A stretch of DNA of 64,000 nt from Blattamonas nauphoetae (taxonomy: Eukaryota > Preaxostyla > Oxymonadida). The stretch is taken from assembly GCA_033064195.1 (NCBI GenBank), contig JARBJD010000169.1, positions 1 through 64,000 of the forward strand, in the 5' to 3' direction. How positions within the stretch are numbered: the first letter of the stretch is position 1; each line of letters opens with the position of its first letter. Shown in pieces: positions 1 through 13,200 of this stretch. The position numbers were made by a program, and so were the translations under genes. The notes below the pieces were generated by a model. The model was not told the DNA's origin, made no database searches, and was given only the letters and a program-made list of their open reading frames with translations.

Positions 1-3000
1 GTGGATTGAATATCACCTTCCACTCCCAAACCAGAGATCTCTATCGGACTCCACTCTGCCAATTCCTCTCCAAGAATCAGATATTCGCATTCATGTCTTT
101 TACACATTTAAACATTGTCAGAAACCAATCACTAGCGATTCAAAAATACCTTCAAACTCCTCGCCACACTCTCAACTTGACTTTTGGATCGAGTCTCACC
201 TCCTAAATAATTGACCAGATCTCTAATTCGCGTTTGTTATTTTCCTTCCTTTTCATTTTCACTCCATTTTCTTCGTTCAGAAGAAGAACCAGTGGAAGAA
301 CTCCTCATCTCACTCCATTCATCAATTTCACAAACAAAACTCCCCAAAAGTCCTTTCAAAGACAATCAACGTAATTCACCAAAGCGGCCCTTATTTGGAC
401 TCACAAACTCTCCGACACGAAGGCATCACTTGATCTTCTCGTCTTGATGTTCGAGTACTCTTTCGGCTTACAGACACAAAGTGGTAGAACTGCTCACATT
501 CAAGACATTTGAGCTCCAACTCCTGGGTTTGGAGTTAGTAGACCAAGAACCATACCAAACCAACCCCATCTCTTCTTCCCTTACTCCTTCTCACAACCAC
601 TCGGAAGAAATTGTCAAACCATGTGGATGATAGCACTACCATCTCATTTATCGCTCAAATTCTAACTCTCGGCATCAAGGCTTCCTGTTCTTTCGTTCAG
701 GCCTCACTCGGCCGTGTAGTGGTAGTGCTTCACTGGACTTGACCCACAGCTAAATCTTACAAACACTGATCTACTAAACAACAGCTCGTTCCTTTCCATC
801 CTCCTCACCCAAATATCTCTACGGCCGACCTAGGCTCCAGATTTCACGACACTTTTGGTCAGCCTGAGCAAGCTCCTAATGTTCACAGTTTTGCCTCTTT
901 CTCTGGACTATTGTTCGAAAACCGATGGGAGGACTTCATCCGGGTGAACAGAGCGATCTTGGCTGTCGTCGAGCGAGTTCAACGAAGGACCAGACTTGAT
1001 TGGTCGTAATTAGCCTTTCCACCGCTCATTCGGAGCCGACATCCTCTCTGAAGTCACCAGGACCCTTCTAAAATGGTTGTAAAAAAGACAGAAGAACATA
1101 CACAAACTTGTGTCAACGGCTATCCAATCATCTCTTACACTCGATATCATCGCGGAGAAATATGAATCGCTCTACGTACTATCTGTTCCGCTTCTGCAAC
1201 GATCTATTTCGTTCCTCCCGCACCTTTGGGCCGGATTCACTTCACTTGTCGAAAGGGAACCCACAACTCTCCTCAGAAAATCCCAGCCAGACACCATCCC
1301 AATATGTCAATATACATCTCAATCAAATGGTTTGAATCCAATTCCCAATAACGAACCATCACTTGCATATGACTCCATCTTCGTCTTCTGGGGCCAGTTC
1401 CACACGATTCAATCAACATCGCCAACAACTCCACAAGCCTATTTTGACACTTCCACCAACAGTTAAACCATCGGAGCGCAATCAAAGAAGCTTCATTAGA
1501 GATCGTAGACCTTGATTCTTCCTCACTTGATAATGTTCAAAGACCAACGAGCACCACCCCATTCCACGACATGTCCAACCCATCCGAATTGAACACTGTC
1601 CTGCCTCAACCAATGATCTCTCTTTTGAGCATCATCTCCTCTTCAAAATATCAAATTGTATCGGGAAGAAACGAACAACTTGTTCTCCAATTAGGGTCGT
1701 CGAGGAAGGTGAACGGCCGAATATGAGACAAGAATCATGACATACATGCGAAGTATCAGGCCTCGCACTCAAAGGATCGTCTAGAGCTGCACAATTCAGG
1801 CTGTTCTCTCCTTCCAGAATGTGTCAGTTCACTTTCTGATCTTCCCTCAAATTTAACTCGTCCATTTCACATCATTTCAAATTTTACTCCCTCATTTGGA
1901 CCGTCTGAGGTAATCTTTGAGAATATTCGAAGACATGGTGACTTTCTTTCGGAGAGACATCGACAACCAATTTGAAGAAAAGGAAGGAAAACCACACCAA
2001 AAAGAGACATCTATGACAAAAACTTGATAAAAACATATTGCGCTGAGTATCAGAGTCTTTCAGCGACTTATAAAGTACAAGTTGGTCATGATGATCGTCC
2101 CGTCTCAAACTCATCCAAACATTTTGTGGAACTCTGGTCTGCCGTCTTTCATGTTCTTTTCTAGCGTGCGAGGTGTTTCCATGGTTCTGAAGCGAATGCA
2201 TGATGAGGATTGTGAGATTGCGGAAAGCACGAACGAAGCCGTTGAGAAATGGTTCTCACAAACAGTGAGTATCTGCATTGGATATCTGTTCAAACAGATC
2301 ATTGAGAAAGAAAAGAAGGCACACATGTAGGTTAAACGACAACAAACATCGAATCAAATCCTCCCTCGCTCATCACAGCAGTCACTCCTGAATATTGGAA
2401 AGTCCATCGATTACGGTGAACCAAAGTGCTGAAGAGATAGTAATAGCGATGAAAAAGGAGAAACAAACGTCCGATGATCATTATTGTCGATTGATCACTT
2501 TCCGGTTTGGACTGACAAGTTCAGCATGTGTAATATGACGTCATTTTCTGACCATGAATCAAACCATGGACGACCAATCAAACAGAACGAAGTGTTATGG
2601 TTGTATGAAGTTGCTGGTGTATGCAAAATAGTCGTTCTAGAATCGTTATCAGAACAGTGATTCATGGGATCGTTTTCGAACGGTCGTTGTTGGGTGCGCA
2701 ACAAGTTGCTCCATCCCCGACGAGGTGCAATGTAGAGTAAACCCCATGTGGACCAACATAGTCGACAAGATTGATTCGATGCTTCGGTTTCGGATGACTG
2801 TTTGGTGATTGGTTCCCGGAACGAGAACAATGATAGAGAACAAGTTCTACGGGGATGATCACGGAACCAGATCTGGGTGGATGTGAAATGATGGGAGTGC
2901 AGGCCACATTCCATTTGTAAGAGATAAACGAGATTTATGTTTGAGATGGTCCAAAAGTCGAGAATGGGAAAGATAATCTGGTCACAATGGATCGTACAGG

Positions 3001-4089
3001 ACACAAGGAATTGTGTGGAGAGAGGACGGTTGACGATGTGACAATCAAAGACAGCCGTGTTGAGAACGACGAACCCAAAAGAGTAACCCACTTCAGGACG
3101 AGTGGAGGTGATCGCATACTCTGTTCGTCTGCGTCAGCAATCAGAGTATTCCAAACATCGAAGGAGAGTCCACGGAAATGAGTTGGAGTCATTCGAGAGA
3201 GGCACTTTCGACGCGTCATTTCAGATGAAATCGGTCACTGCTTCTTCACATTCGATCCCAGTAATTGCGAGATGGAGTGACAATCGCAAACAACTGAGAC
3301 ACTTTAAGCTGGGTCTTTGTCCTTGTACTCCATCTGTTCGAATGTGTTTTCGAACTCTTCCGGAAACAGAGATTACATAATCCGTTTCCCAGATTGGACC
3401 ACTCCTGTATCGGCTCTCATCCAGTCTCCGAGTGCAACGGTGAAGCTTCGGAGATGAACCCAGAGACGATCCATCCCATGAATGGAGAATCGACTAAATT
3501 AAGTCACAAGAACCATTCAGTTAGGGACAAACAAAGAATATCGGGAGGAATTGATTGTGTGAGGTCTGGATTGAATGCCACTATTGACACATTTGGAAAA
3601 ATGACGAAAACCGAAAACAGAGGAATTAACATAAAATGACTCGAGTATCCACTTTAAGAAGAGTGCGCTGCATCACTGGCCAGGAAACGAGAAACGATTG
3701 GGAGACAGCCGAAAGAAGGGAGTTGGAGGACGGCAATGAGTGTTCGATTGATTTTGTTTCGACGCCGTGTTATAAGTGTTGTTCAGCTGACGGCGACACG
3801 TGCTGTTTGATCCAGCTTCCCAAAAGCGTGGAGATATCGCACAATTTTGCTGTTCGGCCCATTCGGAGTGAAAGAGCGGGCGAGGCCTTCCAGCGAGTAT
3901 CCGAGATTGTTGGAGAATGCGGGGCAGGTTTTCGATGTGGGCATGAAGCGAAGGAACATTGCACGTCCAAATGGGAGAAAGTAGCGATTGTGGCCAGTTG
4001 TGAAGTGAAAGATTGTGAGTTGTCCGTTTCGATCTCAGCATCTTTTCGAGAAAATGCGAAGCACATCATGTATGCAGATTGAATTCTCG
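1..4089. other. No supportable gene
   Basis: Only short open frames occur on both strands and none continues across plausible short introns into a recognisable protein. The first 1.5 kb is C-rich on the plus strand and its scattered frames have a coding-like feel, so it could be an old, heavily decayed gene, but I cannot name a family. Between 2.5 and 4.1 kb overlapping minus-strand frames of 90-200 codons look like shadows or relics. I see no tRNA, array or terminal-repeat element here. Confidence 0.5.
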
Positions 4090-5126
4090 TTACCACACGA
4101 ATTCTCTCATATCTGGTGCGATTGGTGTTGGTCTTTGCTGTTCAGCGATTCTGTCAATTCTGAATGATGTGCCTTGCCCAAAAAACGGAGAACTGGAAAA
4201 GAAAATGAAGAACGGTGTGCACACGCCGATTCTGACAGACCGTGGAAGGCCAGACACGAAACAGCGGCCACTTTCGCCATTCACGAAGAATTGGAGTGTT
4301 CGAGGATTTGAGTCCATCTCCACCTCCATCCGCACGCAATCCCCTTCCTTCAATTTGGAGTGGCAAAACGTGCTTTGAGACAGGTGGTACGTGGATGTCG
4401 AGTTCGATCGGAGAGATGAAAATGAGGGAAACACACTCCAAACTTCACACCCAATGGATTCACCCACTTCGGGGATCGGACTTGTTGTGTCGAGAACACC
4501 TATTCTTACAATTCCAGTGAAGACAGATGACGGCATGACCCATCGAAGAGAGGCCATCTGCCGTTCGAGTGATTGTAGTGCAATAAAATGCAAAGTGTGC
4601 AGCGTTCTTGAAGAATAGTGGATATAGAATGAGCAGTTGCGCAGGTGCACTTGCACTCAGGGTTTGTTTGGCGACGGCTGAATGCGATTCTGTCTTCGTT
4701 TTGTTCAGCGAGGATGATGAAATACCCATTCCAGAATATGTTGTGAAGGGAGATATTTAACTCGGGGTGATGAATGTCTCGATCCAGTTCTGAAATCGGA
4801 AGAATAAACGCATGATCAACCCAAACAAATCGTTGTACTTCGGTGAAGAGACAGGTATGGACGATATTGTTCTCAGTATTCATTTGATAGACACCAATCG
4901 CAGGAATTCGGAAAGATGATGGATGGGAGTGAATGAGTGATTGTGAACAAGAGTTGATGAAAAGTGAATTGAGAAGGGCATCGCTGGTGAGAATAACTTC
5001 CATATTTTGGGGAATCTTCACAACAAATGAGCACAAGAGTAGTTTATGGTTGATGTGTGGGTGAAGAGCCGGCCAGTCGTTGATGTCCTCCAAGATGGAC
5101 GCTATGTCAAGGCGATGCCTGCCCAT
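4090..5126 (-). pseudogene. Decayed SPRY-domain gene
   Basis: Minus-strand frames together show a SPRY domain (a beta-sandwich protein-binding module). The order is an ITRTA block near 4590, FTGIVRIGVLD near 4520, a KLKEGDCVRMEVEMDS block near 4310, FFVNGESG, and FRIDRI ending at MREFVW before a TAA at 4090. It is broken in several places when compared with the neighbour at 5266-6380. The intron in the middle of the domain (near 4395-4422) has lost its AG acceptor and reads CG. After the next 32-nt intron a run of six T shifts the frame. The ITRTA block lies in a different frame from the next strand. The upstream frame to 5126 is open for about 150 more codons and may be the N-terminal part, which I do not recognise. 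Likely a tandem duplicate of the next gene. Confidence 0.75.
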
Positions 5127-5265
5127 CGCATGCTTGGTATTTTATCAATACTGTTGGCCTGTATGTGCTCCCAAATGTCCCTCCCACACTTCCGAGCAGC
5201 AATCCATAATTGACACTTCGTCCACGTGAGTGGTGTTCCACTCTTTTTGAGTCATTCGCACAATC

Positions 5266-6380
5266 CTATCTCTCACCATCCATGTCATCTCTGTCACCGA
5301 AATCAACAGAGAATGGACACACATGGCCGAACCACTGCAAGATCGGTCGAATCTGACGGGAGAGAAGAGAAACGAGAGATTGTTGTGTTGTTGTCTTGAA
5401 ACTGCGGCAAATCACTCCACCCGGATTGCCCAATCCAAGATCAAGCAAGTCCATCTCACTCTCTTGCAGTATCCTACACGGAAGACAAGTGTGGTCAAGT
5501 TCTGGCAAGTCAGATCTTGTTGTTTGTGTGTTGTCTGCTCCAATGTCGGATGTCTTCGAAAAATTACAGAAATCACCTCGACACTGAGTCATCCATCGTT
5601 CCCATTCGATTTCTTTCATTTCCTGTGCGATTGGGGTTGGTCCTTGCTGTCGTTCGATTCTGTCAATTCTGAACGACGTTTCTTGCACAAAAACTGTGAA
5701 CTTGAAAGAGAACAACAACGAGAGAAGCAAACACTGATTCTGACAGATGGGGAAAGACCAGAAACATAAGACCGGCCAGCTTTCCCATTCGTGAAGAATT
5801 GGACTGTTGGAGGTGTCGATTCCATATCCACCTCCATCCGCACACAAGCTCCTTCCTTCAAATGTGAGTAGTTTAACGGCAGTCCAGTGACGCGACGGGT
5901 GGATGGGGTGTTGGAGTTGATTCGACCAGTCGATGAAGAGAGTGCGACAGAATCTGGAGACATGAGGAAAAGGGAGACAAACTCTTAATATTACATCCAA
6001 TGATTTCATCCACTTCGGTGTCAGGTGTTGTTGTGTCGAGAAGACTAATGAAGATTTCTCCGGTGTAGGCTGACAACGATGAAGAAGAAAACGAGAAACA
6101 ATCGGTTGCAGGAAGAGAGAGAATCGTCATAGTGACGGATACAATTCCCGTTGTGACAGGGTCTCCAATGAGAATCAAGCTGGTGTTGGTAGATCTTTTC
6201 AGAGTGATGGCACCTGCTGTACGAGTGACGATCGAGGAGCGCACGATGAAGTGGGAAGGAGCAGTGAAGAGTAGTGGAGGAAAGACCATGAGTTGGATCG
6301 GGAAATGAATAGTTCCTTTGAAACCAGATGGAATGTGAAGAATGTGGAGATACGAACTTTCAGAAACTTTTGAACCAGTT
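5266..6380 (-). CDS. SPRY-domain protein, intron-bearing
   Basis: Second copy of the SPRY gene and much better kept. From about 6330 down the frame gives FTAPSHFIV, SSIVTRTAGAIT, GIVSVTMTIL, EIFISLLDTTTP, then after a 29-nt intron (5954-5982) NSVALSSSTGR, LKEGACVRMEVDM, VQFFTNGKAGR, VSGLSPSVRIS, and after a 32-nt intron (5701-5732) FTVFVQETSFRIDRI and IAQEMKEIEWE. Both introns start GT, end AG and restore the frame exactly. In the families I know this domain usually ends near EMREVDW; here the frame runs on about 80 codons to 5266, possibly over an unseen intron. The 5' end is unclear: open sequence continues upstream in more than one frame, so start and any N-terminal domain are not settled. 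Role unknown beyond protein binding. Confidence 0.7.
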
Positions 6381-6952
6381 TCATCGATGAATGATGATTG
6401 AAGAGAGGATTGGAAGCTTGATACGAAGATGGATTTCGCTCGATGAAGCTCTGTTTGTTCTGGACAGGAAGATCATCACCGCTGCTACCACAGTCGAGTG
6501 GAAAGACTCTGAATAAAGCCAGAAGGCGATCTGGTTGAAGAGTGAACGATATAGTCGAAGAAGGAACAAGGTCGATAACGAAGTTCGCTTCTTGTTCTGA
6601 TCGTTTCCATGTTGTGTCGTGTTTCTTTAAAAATCGGACAGCTCTGCCTTGATGGACTTCATCAAACAGGTGTTCAGCTTACACGAGGGCATCAAGCAAG
6701 TAGTGTATTCTCGATTTCCCTCAAACGATAATGTTGTGTTTTCATCGACATTTCGGAAAAACTCACGTTCTGACATGATTCTTCCATCTGCGTCGGAGTT
6801 TTTGGGTATAATAGAACGATGTGGATACAATTCGTGTCGAGATTTTTCTTGTATCGTTGAGGATAGATCGATCATGCCCTTGACGCAGATGATTCTACAT
6901 AAATCAAGGGGAGCATCCAAAATTACTATACGATACGTTTCTCCACTATATT
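6381..6952. other. No gene seen
   Basis: Spacer between the SPRY gene and the LCAT-like pseudogene. It holds only overlapping open frames of 60-120 codons on both strands with no domain I recognise. Part of it could hold the unseen 5' exons of the SPRY gene, which reads leftward from here. Confidence 0.4.
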
Positions 6953-8350
6953 CTACACACCATGTTGGACCAATGTTGAGTAGAAACGGATGGAACTCTC
7001 TGTAAGTACAGAATGGGAAAACAACAGGATTAAGGTGTGGTGGGTTAACAGAGACGGATAAACGTCGTCGGAAGGGTTGAGCAAGTTCTCATAATCCATT
7101 TCCGCAGCGGTTTCCGGCACAATGATGTCCAAAATACGGGCAATGGCGACAGCGTCTGTGATAATGCCCATGTGGTCACTGCCACAGTACGTGTGGAATT
7201 AGACAAGCGATGGGTCTCTCCACTTGTGGAGGACTGTGAAGGATGAGAAAAAGTGGAAAATAAGGCGAGGGAGGGAGAGCGAAAAGGATGGCAAGAAAGG
7301 GCACAGAACGAGAATGAACGGATATGAGACACACCGCTAAGTGAAACATTCGAGACTGTGCCATCGTCATCCATGTAGTAATCAGAATGCGCGTCCGACC
7401 ACCAGCGCGGATTGGTGGCGTTCAGAATCACACCAGCAGTGGTATTGACACCTAACGACGACGAAGAAGACCAGAAAAGAAGGAGACACGAATGACGGGC
7501 AGGAAAGGCACCAAAAACGGAAAAAGACGGAGAGAGTGTGTGAGTTGAAGGAACATGGATAAACACAGACCTATCGAGTACATCACGTGTGTCATCACCT
7601 TCGGCTGCACGAGAGGCTGGTCGGTGATGCTTCGAGTGCGTTGGATGGCTGTCTTCACACCGGCCTTGCCTGCCTGGTCGTATGTCCACGTCCAGTTCTT
7701 CAGTGTGATGTTGCACATATTGTCGCCTTTGGAAGCTGAGAAGGGGAGGGGAGATGATTGTGGATGATGTGAAGATGGTTGAGAAAAGGGTTCATAAGAT
7801 GAAGTATGAAGGGGAAAGCACACTTTTGAGCTGGCCAACGACACAGTCGTCGTCGAAGGTGTTCTTGTTGGGGATCATCCAGTGCAGACAGGCGCAATCC
7901 TGCGTCAGTGTGCTGATTGTGGATGCTCCTATCTGCGACGGAAAGATCAACAAAGAATGAACGAGTACAACAGAAAAATGGTGTGAATCATCAATAATAC
8001 CTAAAGAAGGCTCAGCTCTCCCAGTATCCCCATGAGAGCAGCCACTTTCTTGGAGACGCTGAACACCCATACGTCATTGGAGCACCACCGAAGGGAGCAC
8101 CCGAAGTGATGACAGCAAAGATGTATGTGTCGATCCAGGACTGATCAACGACGCTGCAGGTCACAAAGCGATGGGCGACAATGCCACCAGCACTGTGCCC
8201 TCAGAGCACGATCTTCTTGTTGTTGCTGCTGCGAGGAATGAGGAAGAGGGGGACACACGCACGGAAGGCTGTTTCGACAAGCGTTTTGAGATCCTCGTCA
8301 TATGCAGAAGCGGCGTGGCCGAAGACGTTGACGAGTCGCCAGTCCTACGA
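6953..8350 (-). pseudogene. LCAT / lysosomal phospholipase A2-like pseudogene
   Basis: Minus-strand exons keep the order of the lecithin:cholesterol acyltransferase / PLA2G15 family, alpha/beta-hydrolases that move acyl chains on lipids. Near 8345 the frame reads DWRLVNVFGHA, YDEDLKTLVETAF, then GHSAGG (nucleophile Ser) and SGAPFGGAP. Later exons give MCNITLKNWTWTYDQAG, then YMDDDGTVSNVSL (family GDGTV Asp), then YCGSDHMGII (catalytic His). Introns of roughly 70-100 nt with GT-AG ends separate these blocks. Three defects argue against function: a TGA just before GHSAGG (near 8203), a TAA before FHTYCG (near 7205), and a probable frame change after GGAPMTY. The N-terminal third of the family is not found upstream of the acceptor at 8350. 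All three catalytic positions survive, so decay is probably recent. Confidence 0.75.
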
Positions 8351-9244
8351 ACCATAACGAGCAGAGAAGAATGAAAAGAATAAAAACGAAAGAAAGGGAT
8401 AGAGGAAAGAAAAAATGAGTAAATATGCGAGAGAGAATAGGAAAAAGGTGACAAAAGGACTGAGAAACCGACAAACTGAGATTGATGTGATATGATGAAA
8501 TAGAGAGAATGGACTGTATCCAGGATACAGATGGCAAATTAATCCATGACAACACTGCAGTAGACAGACAGCGAAATCGCAAAACGCTCTTTTCAGAAAA
8601 TCTCGGACATTACGGCACTATTATGGTTCGATCAGACAACTTTTCAGAGAAGAACGATCATGGAGATCAGAACATCAAGAATCTCAATTATAAAATAGAC
8701 ATCATCTTAATAAATGAACGACTTACAGATATTCCAACATTTTTTTGTCACTCGAACTTTTTACGTAGCAATCTATGATGTCAAAAATATTGTCCCTGAT
8801 CTGCATAGTGATGGATGTCAGGAAAGAACAGACTGTGAGAGATGAAAGAGGAAAGAAGACACAGAATGACACAACCATCTTTGATAACTGGATGGCGTGT
8901 CTGGCATCTCCAAAAGAGTCGTTAGACAATCACATGCAAACAGAAACATTGACAGCATTTAAGAGAATGAGTGAGTCAGTGCCGCGGGGACAGACGATGG
9001 CAGAGTGTAGTGATAAGAGTGTTTGGATGGCAACCAAAGGTGGACAATCAATCAGGAAGAGAGGATGGTGGGACGATACGCGACGAGAGGTGCCTGGACT
9101 AGTCGAGGGCGGAGTGTGGTGGATGGAGGAGAGGAGCTTCGATGTGGGCGAGTGTTTGATGAAAGGAATGAGAGATGTGGTTGGAGTGGCTGGGAGGATT
9201 CTGTGAGTACAGTGAAAAGTCGTTCATCACCGGAATAATTTGAG
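8351..9244. other. Mostly empty; one weak plus-strand frame
   Basis: From 8351 to about 8510 the minus strand looks like intron sequence ending in the acceptor of the LCAT-like pseudogene. A 143-codon plus-strand frame (8775-9206) has no domain, membrane helix or signal peptide that I recognise. A perfect 17-bp palindrome (CTGTATCCAGGATACAG) sits at about 8514-8530. I do not call a gene here. Confidence 0.4.
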
Positions 9245-10171
9245 ATGATGGACTTGTTGGATGACATTGGCATATTCCCCATGTTGTGGTCAGATCAACC
9301 TTCAGTCACGCTAATTTCCAAAGATGAAAAACTTTGGTCCACCACGAACTCTCCCTTTCGTTGTACGAAGTCTGATTTTCCTTTGTTCATTCCCCTAGAC
9401 CATCCATGCACTGTTTTATATTTCATCCTCACTCTTCTTGGAATCTCATGCATCGCACCTGCTGTGCTTTTTACCGTACACGATTATCCGATTGCACTCG
9501 TCGCGTGGATCCCTGTCACTATTCAATTTCTCGTTTTTGGCATTGCCCTTGATTTAATCTTCGGAACCAAATTCCAAATCTCAGTCTCCCCTCCTGATGA
9601 AGAAATGACGCTTCACATTACCCCACCTCTTCACGTCCGTCTATTCTGTTGCTGGCGTAATACAAAATCAAGAAATAATGTCTCAATTCCGTTCAGCAAA
9701 GTCGCTTTCATCTACACCAACGTCCGACGAGGAGGATCAGAAGTCGTGATCCATCTCACAGACTCCAAAATCTACAAAACAAAAAGTGCCTTCTCAGATG
9801 AAGATGCGTACCACCTCGCTGCCTGCGTGAATACAGTTGTATCAACAAAGTATCCAAGGAACCAACTCGTCCAAATCGTTGGTGGTCCCACTACTTTTCA
9901 ACAAATGGAAGGATCATCGCTTCTCAACTCTAACAAAAAGATGCTTTCCACGCCTTATTACCCTCTTAATGGTCACCACCAACCATCTCCAAATATGAAC
10001 TCAATAAATCAGCACCAACCGCAGGGAATGTATGGATATCAAACGGAGAATCCTCATGCCTACATTGTCTCTCCGAATCCGGATGTGGAAGACGGCCCAT
10101 ACAATTCAATGGCCACTGCCCCGGAAGAGGATCAAGCTGATGATGCTGGTGCCGTTCCGAAGACTGAGTAA
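9245..10171 (+). CDS. Two-pass membrane protein of unknown function
   Basis: A single uninterrupted frame of 308 codons (an alternative ATG is the next codon, 9248). Residues about 55-77 and 82-106 form two adjacent hydrophobic helices, so both ends probably face the same side of the membrane. The segment from about 115 to 205 has strand-like alternation and ends in a helix (DEDAYHLAACVNTVV), resembling the PH-like fold often seen next to a hairpin of two membrane helices; this is a guess from pattern, not a match. The last 100 residues are rich in N, P, Q and Y and look disordered. The stop is TAA. It lies 116 bp upstream of the kinesin start on the same strand. No intron is apparent, unlike the next two genes. 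Confidence 0.75.
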   Translation: MMDLLDDIGIFPMLWSDQPSVTLISKDEKLWSTTNSPFRCTKSDFPLFIPLDHPCTVLYFILTLLGISCIAPAVLFTVHDYPIALVAWIPVTIQFLVFGIALDLIFGTKFQISVSPPDEEMTLHITPPLHVRLFCCWRNTKSRNNVSIPFSKVAFIYTNVRRGGSEVVIHLTDSKIYKTKSAFSDEDAYHLAACVNTVVSTKYPRNQLVQIVGGPTTFQQMEGSSLLNSNKKMLSTPYYPLNGHHQPSPNMNSINQHQPQGMYGYQTENPHAYIVSPNPDVEDGPYNSMATAPEEDQADDAGAVPKTE

Positions 10172-10287
10172 TCTATCGAGGGTTATATTGGTATTATGTT
10201 CATCGAGATTCTTCTTTTTAATATGTTCAGTCTTTGTTTGTCCAAATGATCGAAGAGAAACCTTTTTTATTTTGTTTTGGGACTGTA

Positions 10288-13200
10288 ATGACGAACACGA
10301 AAGGAAACGTTATTGTTGTGAGTCGATTTCGACCACTCAACAGACTTGAACTCAGCAAGGATGGGACAGTCTGTGTCGAAACGTCGAAAGATCAAAAATC
10401 TGTCACACTCCACGTGTGACAATTCTCTCCACTTTTTCACTCTATTTTCCATTATTCCCAGATGCCCAATGAAAATAAAGACTTCTCTTTCGATCACGTC
10501 TTTCCTCTCTCGTCCAAACAACCTGAAGTGTACAATGTCTGCGCACAAGAGATCTTGGACGGTATTCGATCTGATTGTACACATTGTCATTATTGCGTTT
10601 TTCAGGTGTTTTCAATGGAATTAACGGGACTATACTTGCCTATGGTCAAACATCGTCTGGAAAAACACATACAATGATGGTTTTACACACTTTTTTCATG
10701 ATCACGATTGTTCATCCAGGGACCAGATAATTCAACAGAGAAGACAACAGGCATCATTCCACGGCTTGCACACTCCATTTTCGAACGAGTCGCATCTATG
10801 AACTCAGAGTTCGACTCAACCATTCGAGTCAGTTTCGTGGAGATCTACCAGGAACGGATCCGAGATCTGATTGACAGTATGTATTGTTTCTCTCTGAACC
10901 ATATATTCCATTTCAGACAAACGAACAAACTTGGACATTCGAGAAAGTAAAGAAAAAGGGATTTATATTGACGGAGTGTCAGAACGGCTTTGCGAAGATT
11001 ACCCAGGATTCATGAAATGGCTGAAGATCGGCGAAGGTAATAGAAAGACAGCATCGACAGGAATGAACGAAAGATCAAGCAGATCACACAGTGTTCTGAT
11101 GATCAGACTCGAACAAAAATCATTTGCGACAGAATCGATAAAGACATCGAGGTTGTATTTAGTGGACTTAGCGGGGTCAGAGAAAGTTCGACAAACAGGC
11201 GCCGAGGGCAGGCAATTGGAGGAAGCCAAGAAAATCAACTGGAGTTTGTCAGCACTCGGAAATGTGATTAACTCATTGACTGATGGGAAATCAACGCATA
11301 TCCCATATCGAGACAGCAAATTGACGCGGATTTTGCAGGAGACGTTTGGGGGAAATAGCAGGTTTGACGCAGTACCACATTTGACGCGATCTTGATCTAA
11401 TCCCAAATATACTCTTTATCCCTCAACATTCCTCTCATTACTTCTTTTCATTCTCTTAGAACCGTCTTAATCGTCTGCGCGTCTGGATCATCCACAAACG
11501 CTCAAGAAACACTGTCCACACTTCGCTTCGGTGAACGAGCCAAGAAAGTCCGTAATTCGGTGACAGTGAACGAAGAAAAGAGCCCACAAGAACTTAAACG
11601 GATGTTGGAACGGGCAGAAGAGGAATTACGCATTTTGCGACTCGAATTATCGACTCAGCGAGATGGTCGCAAAAGTGATGGGGCAGCCGGAGAGGAGGAA
11701 GGAAAAAGTGAAGAAAACGAGCTTTTACGGGCTGAAATCAACCGATTAAGGGAAGAAAACCTGAATCTGGAACAGGCAAGGGAGAGAGAGGAGAACGAGA
11801 AGAATCGACTGCAGGACGAGGTGGTGAACAAGGAAAGCGAGCTCAGAGGGAAAGAAGAGGAGAGGGAGGAAGAGGAGAGGCGTCGGATGGAGCTGGAAGC
11901 GGAGAAAGGCTCGCTTTTGACTCAGATCTATGAAATGAAAAAAGAAAGGACGGATCTTGATCGCGAGATTATTGGATGGAAAGAGGAAGGGAGGAGATTT
12001 GGAGTTCGGGAGAAGGAATTAGAGTTGAGTGTGAAAGTGTTAGAAGAGCGAGTGATGTGGATGGAGTCAGAAGAGAAGAGAAAAGCGGAAGAGAAAGAGA
12101 AGAAAGAAAAAGAGGGGCCAGCAGGAATCGAAGACTCCGAAATAGGAATCGAAATCCGCCGTGATACCGACACAAAAATAATTGATGGGATGGATCACTT
12201 CCTTGGGCTGGGATTGAATGAATCAGTGGCTCGTCTTCACAGTTCACAAATGATGATCACTTCAAGCCCACAGAAAAGAAAGATGGAGATTGGGATGGAA
12301 AGAGGGGAAGAGAGGGAATGGAGTGAGATGGAGGGAGAAGAGATGAAGCGAAGAGAGGACGAGAGAAGACAGATTGAGAAATATTCGATTGTTGAGTTGA
12401 GGGAGATCGTGGCTGGATTGGTGATGGAGAAGCGAGAAAGGGAGAAAGACGACAAAAGGAAGGAAGAGGAGAGAAGAGAGATCGATGCGAAGAGTGCGGA
12501 TGAGAGGTTGAAGGAGGATGAAAGGAAGGAGAAAGAAAGGGAACGTGAAGAACGGATCAAGAAAGAGGAAGAGACGCTTAAAATGGAGATTCAAGAACTC
12601 CAACACCAAAACTCCCTCCTCCAATACCAAATTTCGCAAGAACAACAACGCCTCTCACAATTCGTCGTTGCCACAACCCAAACCGATACCTCACTCTCTC
12701 CATCTCTCTCCAAAAGTGAGAATGAAGAAGAGCACTCCCAACGAGCAGAAATCGACCAAAACAGAGAATCTGTCGTCATCGGCACACAAACAGAAGCTCA
12801 TCTCGCTTCTTCACTCTCACAGAGTCAAGCTGAGGAGGAAAGAGCGAACAGGGCGGAACTGGAAGCACTTCGGGAGTCGGTAATTGCAGCGGAAGAGAGA
12901 AGCGACGAATTGACATTCGTGCTGGATGGGATGAAAGAGGAGAACAAAGAAATCCGAACGAAAATGAAAAGAATTGCTTCTGTGATGAAAGAACGAGAAG
13001 AACAGTGGAGAAAGGAACACGCTCAGCAGCGAGCCCACATCCGGAGACTGGAAGACACACTTCTGGCGACACAGGAAGAACTCGTGCTGAATGTGAATGC
13101 AGTGGAAGCGAAGGAGAGGGAGATGAAGGAAAGAGAGGCGATATATCAGTCAGACATTGCTGAACGGTGTAACAAGGTGATGCAGCTGGAAATGACACTC

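Noticed and set aside
1300-1500. tRNA-like box (GGTTTGAATCC near 1328)
   Set aside because: No matching acceptor stem or A box at the right distance.
7200-8210. Reassigned stop codons (TAA, TAG or TGA as sense)
   Set aside because: TAA, TAG and TGA all terminate well-aligned genes at expected places, and long genes such as the kinesin and RBR have no internal stops. The isolated stops fit decay.
8775-9206. 143-codon plus-strand gene
   Set aside because: No domain, no paralog in the window, no good splice context; too weak to call.
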